Positions 15,201 through 24,200 of a stretch of 64,000 bases of DNA are shown here, in pieces. Both the position numbers and the translations under genes were made by a program. The notes beneath the pieces were generated by a model. It worked only from the letters and a program-made list of their open reading frames with translations. It was not told the DNA's origin and made no database searches. This stretch comes from Gavia stellata (Eukaryota; Chordata; Aves; Gaviiformes; Gaviidae): assembly GCF_030936135.1 (NCBI RefSeq), contig NC_082604.1, positions 4,161,001 through 4,225,000 on the forward strand. Reading direction: 5' to 3'. Within the stretch, counting starts at the first letter, position 1; every line of letters begins with the position of its first letter.

Positions 15201-18200
15201 CACTGACCAGATATTTGTAGCAGCTATCCAGGAGGAGATCCTGCGGGATGAGATTTACTGTCAGATTATGAAGCAACTGACTGAGAACAGAAACAGGTAC
15301 TCACCTGGGTGCAAACACCCTGCTTCTGCAGAGCCAGGGCTGAAGTGCAGGTGGTGAGCAGGAATCCCTGCTACACCTGTGATGGGGTGGGGGCAGAGGG
15401 GGAAGGATGGCCAAATGCTGGAGTGAGACCTTCCCTTCCCCCTTTTTCCAGGCAGTGCTGTGGGGCTCACCTTTGCAGAGCACTCAGAACCATTGACTGG
15501 CAGGACCGTTACTTGTCTCCCTTGAGCTGCTGCTTTGCTCCCATAAGCATTCAGTGCTTGTCTCTGTGGAGTATGGTGTGACACAGGCAAGGTGTTACTG
15601 AAGCCCTCTTACTCCCAAGGCAGCTGTAGAGAAAATATGGCACTGCATAGAGTTTTTGCATGCTTTCAGTGACTGCACTGACAGCTCTCCATTTTTTTTT
15701 GTTTCCCAATGACAGTATTTCCCTCCTATAAGCACGTAGTTCACACTAGATCTTTTACTACCAGTGAATCCTTTTGAGTCGTTACATTAATTAGGTTACA
15801 CAACTAGCTTGCAGAACAGAGTGGTTACACAGGCCCCTGCCCATGCATAAGTCTCTGAAACAGACTGGTGTTTGCTTCCCCACTCATAAAATTATAATTT
15901 GACCTACTTTCAGGGGAACTGAATTGCAAAAAGAAGCTTAAAATAATATTAACAATATGGTTTGTCTGTTTCTAGCTGCATTGTGTCACTGCAAAAGTTA
16001 GAGAAGGAGCTTCTATTTCTTTATTTTCTTTCTTACTGTTCCACAAATATTAAACTTAGTGGAACTTTTACCATGAGTGTAACTACTAAATGGTAAATTT
16101 CCTTGCCTGCGGTAAATGTTACAGGCTATTTAACACATAGTCTGTAACCATGGTGCCAGTGCCATGCCTGATGTACTCTACCAATTTAGTCCTGTGGGTC
16201 ATTCAGTGTTTTGAGAGGGATCACTGATGTGGAAAAAACAATGCTTGAAAGGTGGCTATTTCCATATGTTTTCATTAGAACAGCCAGAGCAACAAATCTT
16301 TCATCCTTCCCAGGCTACTGCCCTGTGGACCACGTCACGCTCTCACACAGACACAAACACCACTGATCTATAGAGTATAAATGGGATTAAAATAGTGTGT
16401 CTTCATCTGCAAAATTAGAAAAGTAAATGGGAATAAAGAAGCCAGGACCTCTTTATTCAGCAGTCTGGTGCCCATTCAAAGGTAGACCTGCTGGCTTTCC
16501 CAATCAAAACCACTTCACACCATTTAGCATTTCAGAGCAATCCCTGGGACACAGCTGAAGTGTGTCCTTCAGCTGCTCCTGGTTTTGAAGGTAGAATGAC
16601 TGACCACCTCCTGGCTGCAGAGCCTTTCTTACTGGTGAGGGTGAGATGCCAGAAGAGCTCTGACTGGCAGATTTCACAGGTCCAGAGGCTGGAAGATCTG
16701 TCTTTCTGCCTGAAAATTGTACAAACTTGATCTGGAGTTTTGAAGAACCGTAACTACCTCATTACATAATGCCATCTACCTGCTCATTTTTCAGAGCAGG
16801 AGCATGTGTAAGGGAAAGTCAGTTACAAACAAAGCGCTTGTGCTCTGAGCACTGCTGACTAGCACAGAGGGCAGGTGAATACAAACAGCTGATCAAGCAC
16901 AATCCAAATTCATGTGAGCTTGAACAGCAAATTGACAGTGGCTTTCCAAGAGGATGGCACCAGGGTCACTGCTGCCAAGATGACTGTTAAACTGGAGCTT
17001 ATATTTATTCATGAGATTCACAACTGTCATGAATATTTATCAGTCAGGATTTAGCATTGTCTTTGCATACAGGCTGTGGTCGTTGCACAGAAAACGGCTG
17101 CCAGATTCTGTGTGAAGGCTCTGTTGATTTGTAGCTCTCTGCTGAATGGCACAACATACCATGATGGGAGTGTGTTTCTCTTCCCTGTAGCTGGTGTGCG
17201 GTCAAACAAGGAATTATATGTGGCTATAGCAGAACCGTTTGCTTTGTATTCACAGGTATAGCGTGACCAAGGGCTGGCAGCTCCTTTGGCTCTGCACTGG
17301 CCTGTTCCCACCCAGCAAGTCACTGCTGAAACATGCCCAGAAGTTCATGGAGACACGTCAGAAAGAGACACTGGCCCTGGAGTGCAGTCGAAGGATTCAG
17401 ACAGTGATGAGGTAAACAGTCTGGCATGTAGCCAGCTCAAAGTGTTAAAAAATCATGAATCAGGTGCCAAAAAGCACAGGGGCTAAAAATATTGAGACTC
17501 TTACTTTCCTTTCTCACTTTACATCCCTTTTTTTTAAGTTACCATTATTTTTAATTCTCTTATGGACTTTGAACCACTAAGAGAAGTCTGTGTCACAGAT
17601 TCCCTTTTTTCTTTCAGAGAGTTAGCAACATTTTAAGAAGTTCAGCATCACACATAGTCACTTGACTCCCAGAGCTGGGAATTTCAAACATCCTAAAGGG
17701 CGTGCAGCTTGAAATGAAATCTTGCATTGTCATTCATGAGGTCCTGACCTTGCTTTCCTTTGGTCAGGCAGCATATCCATATCCCCCTTACATGTGCCTG
17801 AGGATTAGTCTTGAGTTCGTTGAATCTCAGCAGCACAGAGCTGCACATGTGCAGCTAAAAGTACTAGGTTTTACTCATAGTGGGGTGGCACCACTGAAGT
17901 CACTGACATCTGCAGTGCTAATGCGGCTCTGCTCGTTTTCTGATGGTGAAGCAAAGCAAATCCATGCTAGGAAGACAGGACCAACACAGTCATTTCCTAT
18001 TCTTTGAAGAAAGCCAAATGAGCAAAGCCTCAAGATTTACATGGCTGCTCACACCAAGGCCCTTCTCAGTACTCTAGGCATTACCCCTGTCCTGGTGAGG
18101 GTTGAAGCAACAGGGCCTCCAGCCCCCAGTGCTTCCCAAGCTTCTGAATGACTTGTTGGTGTAATGAACTTGACATGACCAGAGATAGTGGAAGGGCTAC

Positions 18201-21200
18201 CTGGTTTTCAGGAAGGATCAATGGAACTGTAGGGGGAAGGTTTCCCTACATTCCTCCAGACACTGGAATTACTCAGCTTGACACTCTGAGAGCACAGTGC
18301 TTTGGCATCAAGGTTAACCCCAGCCTTCTCCCTTTTGGTGCTGCTGTGAGTTACCACCTGCCTGCCACAAACCTTTTCAGTAAAGAAGCTGCCCAATGAT
18401 TTCTCCCTCCAGCTCTTCCATCCTCCCCCTTCTCTTAGGCTGGGCCCTGTGTTGGGTCTGTGGGCCAGGCTCGAGGGGAATGCTAACACAATGGCTGTCC
18501 CCCTTGCAGCGGATGGGTTTTGGCACTGCTGGGGAAATGTCACTGCACATTGAACTCGCTTTTGAAGTGCCTGAAAAATGCATGGCGAGGAATGCTATTC
18601 ATTGTTTTTTTCTACAGAGAAGACTGAAAATTTCCTGCCTCCTTATATCATGTGCTATTCATGCTCTAAGCCCTGTTGAGCTGTATAGAGCTTCTTTAGA
18701 GTGGTGAAACGCGGCAGGGGGGGGAAGCAGAATGGGCTGTTTGGGAGAATTCTGTCTGCTAAACTGCCCCAGATCTGGAGCCTGGGGGATGGGAAGAGGA
18801 ACAAAGACAAATGTTGTTTTCTAAGAGCATTTCTTTTCCTAAGATTAAACCTGCACCTGCTTTTAATAGAATATAATAGAATATTTCAGTTGGAAGGGAC
18901 CTACAATGATCATCTAGTCCAACTTCTCCCTGTAAGTAATATGCTGTCTTTGGAAAGGGGAGAGAGGCAGTTCAAAGGACTGACCTACAACACATAGACT
19001 AGAAGCCAGCTGAGCCCTTGGGTACACCTCTTCCTCCATAAACAGCTTCATCCCCAGACTCCTGGCCAGGGAACCAGCGAGTACTCTCATGGGGGTTAAG
19101 CAGATCTTGCTTTGGCTGAGGCTGCAAGGAGAGATGGCCCTGTGCCTCCAGCCAAGCTGCTGCACTTCTGTCATCTCCCACAGCCTCCCTCTACTGCAAG
19201 TTCAAAAACAGATGACTGAGTAGGGCAGGTCCACACTCCTTACAGTGCCTGTACATTACTAGAGCACGTGGTGTTCAGCTTGGTTTACAATCAGGTTTTC
19301 CTTCTCCAAATGGAACTGCTACTTTATTTAATGGAAAAAAATTAGTTTTCAAATCCACATGACTAAAGTTGGATGCCAGACTAAGCTCCCTTCCTGAGAG
19401 ACTGGCCCAGTGTGAGAAAGGAGTTTGGCCCATAAGCTATGGCGTACAAAATCTCCAAACAGCCTGCTCTGTGCCACTGAGCGCAGGAAAATACCAGCCC
19501 CAGATAGTAATGTGCAAGATTTGTCCTCATTTTAACTGTATCAAGGCTTTTGCATGACCCAGACTTCAGGGACAATTTCTTTGCTTCAGAAGGCAGCTCT
19601 GCATGAGGTATAATTTCAGAGAACTGGGATTGTACGGTTTAAGTACCTCTTGAGTCAGTGATTACGTGCAAGCTCTTATATAAAATGTAATGCTACTAGC
19701 AGCCCTTCAAACTTTTCTGGTACTTGCCTCCTGAGCTGTAACTCATTTTGCATCTGAATGCATATCTTTTTGCTGACACAAGAATTAAATAAAATGTATT
19801 TCTCCTTGTGGCCACTATCTTCACACTTCAGTAACAGTAAGGAAAAATGTCACTGAATATATAGAAGAGGTGATGGTGCTGGCTAGGAAGGTGCCTTATT
19901 CATGCACTCTCCTTGCAGAGTAGAACAGACTTTTAATATACATGCTAATAAGACCCTCAGTTTCTTGCTGTTAATACATGTTAATGCTGTTAATTTGCAT
20001 TGGGGTGAAGGTCCATTAGTGCCTGCCCCATGTCACAGTACTAGCATTTTGGGTAGAGTCTGTTGGTCGGGTGGAATACTGTTGTTCACCTTCTCAAAGA
20101 TTAAACATCCAGCACTGATCTCTCTTATGACGGTGGTGGCATTTTCCAGGAGTGGCTCCAGGAAGTGGGCACCTCATCCTGTGGAGGTTGAGGCCATCTT
20201 ACAGAACAACACTAAGATCTCACACAAGATTTGCTTCCCCAATGAAACAGAACAGGTGAGAACTTCCTTGTTTTCCTAGCCTTGACCATTTTCCCAGCCA
20301 TGATATGTTCATACAGGAGCACGTTTCAAGACATGCAGTGTTCTCATTTCTTCCTCTCCTCTGTGTAACAAGAGTATTGTTATGTCATAGACATTTGATG
20401 TGGGAACAAACACCAAAGTCCGAACTCTGTGTCAGAACATCGCTTCCAAATTGCAGCTGAGCTCCTGGGAAGGTTTCAGCCTCTTTGTGAAGATTGCAGA
20501 CAAGGTAACTCATCTCAGCTATGGCAGTGTAGCCAGACTCTCCCCTCCTCTCTTACTTATTTACTAGACCACCTAAACAACCATATATGAAGACAAGCAA
20601 CAGAGCAGGTCACTACTGCTTCTGTCTTACTGAGGGGATAGAACCTAGACTTGAACTTTTAGGACCTGACAATTATTTTGAGTCTCTTGAAGGGGCTGGA
20701 TGGAGATGCAGAGTTTCTATCAGTCTACCAGCACACAGCAGAGAAGATGCGGGCTTTCTTGCAGCTGCTGGGATAGCAGCAAATTCCGTGTTGCATACTG
20801 CTGTATTCAGCCCTTTTCCACTAAGGCTTTGCCCAGGAGGTGTGTTGCATGTGTACAGTACCCACTAGTGTTAGGGAGAGCAGTGGCTGTCCAGCACCAG
20901 CTGATTGCTCTCTAGTTTCTCAGAAGCTTGCCTTGCCTGAGCTGACGCTTGGGTTGGCTGCCTTGCTGAGAGGTCCCTTCTTTCTGGAACTGTGATCAAG
21001 GAAAAAGCAAGCACTGAGTCCAAGCACAGGGAGTTTCTGATGTGCTGCATTCCTGAAAAGAGGAAACAGGTATGTGCCAATATTTTACAAAAAGGAGATT
21101 GCCAAAAGTAAAGCAGGCATCTTCAGCTTGACTTCAATAAGCAGGTTGGAAAGAAGAAAGCAACAGAAGATGCAATAAAAATCCCTATACAAAATGTAAA

Positions 21201-24200
21201 TCATTTGAGCCATCCTCCTCCTATTTCTCTACTTCTTTCCCCTTGCCTCTGTATTTCCTCCCATAATTGTGCTCTCTTACCATAGACAGGGAAAGAAAAT
21301 TCAGCCTGATACTTGGGTATGTTGGCACAGGCAGTATTTGATATGATCTGCTAATCCCTCCTTTGCCCCCTTCATTGCTTGGCCTCTTCCAGGTGATCAG
21401 TCAGAATGAAGCAGACTACTTCTTTGACTCACTAAGGCAGGTGACAGACTGGAACAGAAGGAACAAACCAGGGAAAGATGGTAAGGAGAATGCCAGCATG
21501 ACAAGAAGCTGCATGAGATGATGTGTTGAACTGGGAAAACAGCAAATTTATCCAGTAGGATTTACTCCATCTTGGGAAGTGTGTGGCAGAGCCTTATATC
21601 CTTTTTGTTTGTACATACACCATTATTGCCTGCACCAGCAGTAAGATCCAGTGACCTGATGCAGCCCAGCGCTGGTTATCAGAAACACCAGAACACCTCT
21701 CCAGAAATTTTAAATTGGTACCAAAGATTTTTTGACCTGTTGCATCCGAAACACACAGCCTGACGCACACAAGTTAGATAGGTTGATCTTCTTTACAGTC
21801 CAAGGTTCATGCATTGGCAGGTCAGGTATCAGTCAACACATGTAAATAGGTTCTTTACACAGTGTCACTCCCATCCTTGGGTTGTTAGAAAATTGTTGTC
21901 TAGATTATTACCTGGTGATACCAAAGCACAAGTTATATTGCCAGGGGAACACTTGTTGGAATAAGTCAGTATAACACTAATGACAGCAATTCTTTGCACT
22001 TCAACCCCATGTATAACATACATTTTGAAATCTACATCAAACTCCACTCAAATTTCATATTAATTTATTTCAGGACAGCTGAGGGTTAACTTCCTGAAAC
22101 ACTATCTATGTATCTAAGACTTTCTAACTTCCATTTTCTCCCCACAGCTGATGCAGCTGCTAGGAGCTCTGAAAATCACAGCATAAAGATCTCTTTATCT
22201 GTGCACTAAATCAGAATTCATTTCTGTAAACATAGGCATCAGGGAATGTACCTGCATCAGTATAACAGAATTCAGGTATGCTGCACATTGGCAGGCAGCT
22301 GTCATGAGCATCAAGAAATGACAACACTCATATTGCTGGCATCGTCAACTTCTTCCTCCATCTCTGAAGAGCCTGCATCTTAGATCATTGCATGATCAGT
22401 GCCCAAGAACTGACAACTAATCACTTTCTTGTTCATCTAAAATGGCCTTTTGTACTTTTTTGTTAGTAGTTTTGTTACTGTTAAAACCAGAATTTCATTT
22501 CTGAAGAAACTTAACAAGCCATTTAAAAAGTGCAGAACTCTACAGTGATACATACTAACAAGGTGTGTTTCCTTAGGGGCTGCTATGTCTGTGGCTTATG
22601 AGGTGTACTTCATGAGAAAGCTGTGGCTGAATGTAACTCCTGGGAAGGACCTGAAAGCTGATTCCATTTTTCATTACCACCAGGTAACCAGCTCCCTAAA
22701 GCATAAATATAATGGCAGACAATGTGATCCAAGAAACACTCCTGAGAAAGTAAGCCTGCTGGATTATTACCGTCTCCCTCACCAAGGCCTGCATTATAGA
22801 CCCTCCAGAGGAATGCCTCTGGAGGGCACAGCTCACCTTGGGAGCCGATTTATTTCTCAGTGTTCACACCTTAGCTATATTGCTTATGTTAGGAACACAG
22901 CTCCCTAATCTAACTGTTCCCTGGAGGTACTCATCTTACTCTGTAATTGTATGGAGAATCATAGAATGGTTTGGGTTGGAAAGGACCTTTAAAGATCATC
23001 CATAGAACGTCCAGAAGGAGTCAAAAGATCTTGGGATGCCCTTGGGCTGTGTTTGGCGAGACTCACGTCCAGACCTCACAGATTTAGCATACATAAGTCA
23101 GTGTCTGCTTCAGCCCATTCCATCTGGATTCAAAGCTAGTCTCTTCCAGGAGTTGCCAAAGTACCTCAGAGGCTACCACAAGTGTTCCAAGGATGAAGCT
23201 GTCCAGCTGGCGGGGCTGATTTATAAAGTGCGCTTCAACAATGACCGCATGCAGCTGGCAACCATCCCCAAAATCTTGAAAGAGCTGGTGCCAGACAATC
23301 TGCTCCGAGCAATCTCACCAGATGAGTGGAAGAAGGTAAGAACATCAGCTTTCATTAACCATGCTACTTCCACAGAGCTTTGTGAGATAAGACAGACAGC
23401 AAGACACACTACTTTTTTTGATCTGACAGTCTTTGGAAGCACCATGGAGGGATGCTAATGCATGTTGCTGTTTTGCCTCTTAGAATCTAGATTTTGCATC
23501 CTCTCTACCAAATCTCTGAAAGGTATCTGCAGGCCTGGATGATTGATTTCAGATGTGCATTTTTCTTGGAGATACTAATCTATTTTCAGTGCCCAGAAGA
23601 AGAGTTAGAGATATGAAAGTCAGTGATAGGACTGGGCATTTGAGGATCTTGTAGAGAAACAGAAAATTAAGATGTGTCCTAAATATTTCAGTTTGGCCAG
23701 CAAATCAGTCACCTTGCACTGTGTGCATGCTGCTCATAGCAACAGGCTCTTTTCTCCACCAAAAGGCAAGAAAGTTTCAGCAGGCACTTATCACTTAGTC
23801 CACTGAGGAAGACACAGGACACTTTCAAATACAGAGGGAAAATTCACCCTACACGTTTCAGAAGACAATGCAATACCTGTCTGTGGGTGTTGAACACCGG
23901 CTTTCTGAATTTTGTTTCATCCCATATTGCCCCTCTGCCCTGAAATCCATTCCCTTGGGCTCCTGGACTTCCTTCAGCCAACTGAGGGACACTGGGGAGG
24001 TTCTGGCTCCACCTTGCCCCATGGCATGGTAGGCTATTTTCATTTCCACAGTCGTCTGTTGCTGTGGGCACAAGACTGATCTTGGTGATGGTCTGATGCT
24101 GTCTTTAGTGCTAATGCTGGACATCGGAAACTTGCTTATCTCCAACTGAATAGGCTTTGTATCCTTTATTCTAAACAGAGCATTACTGCAGCATATAGCA

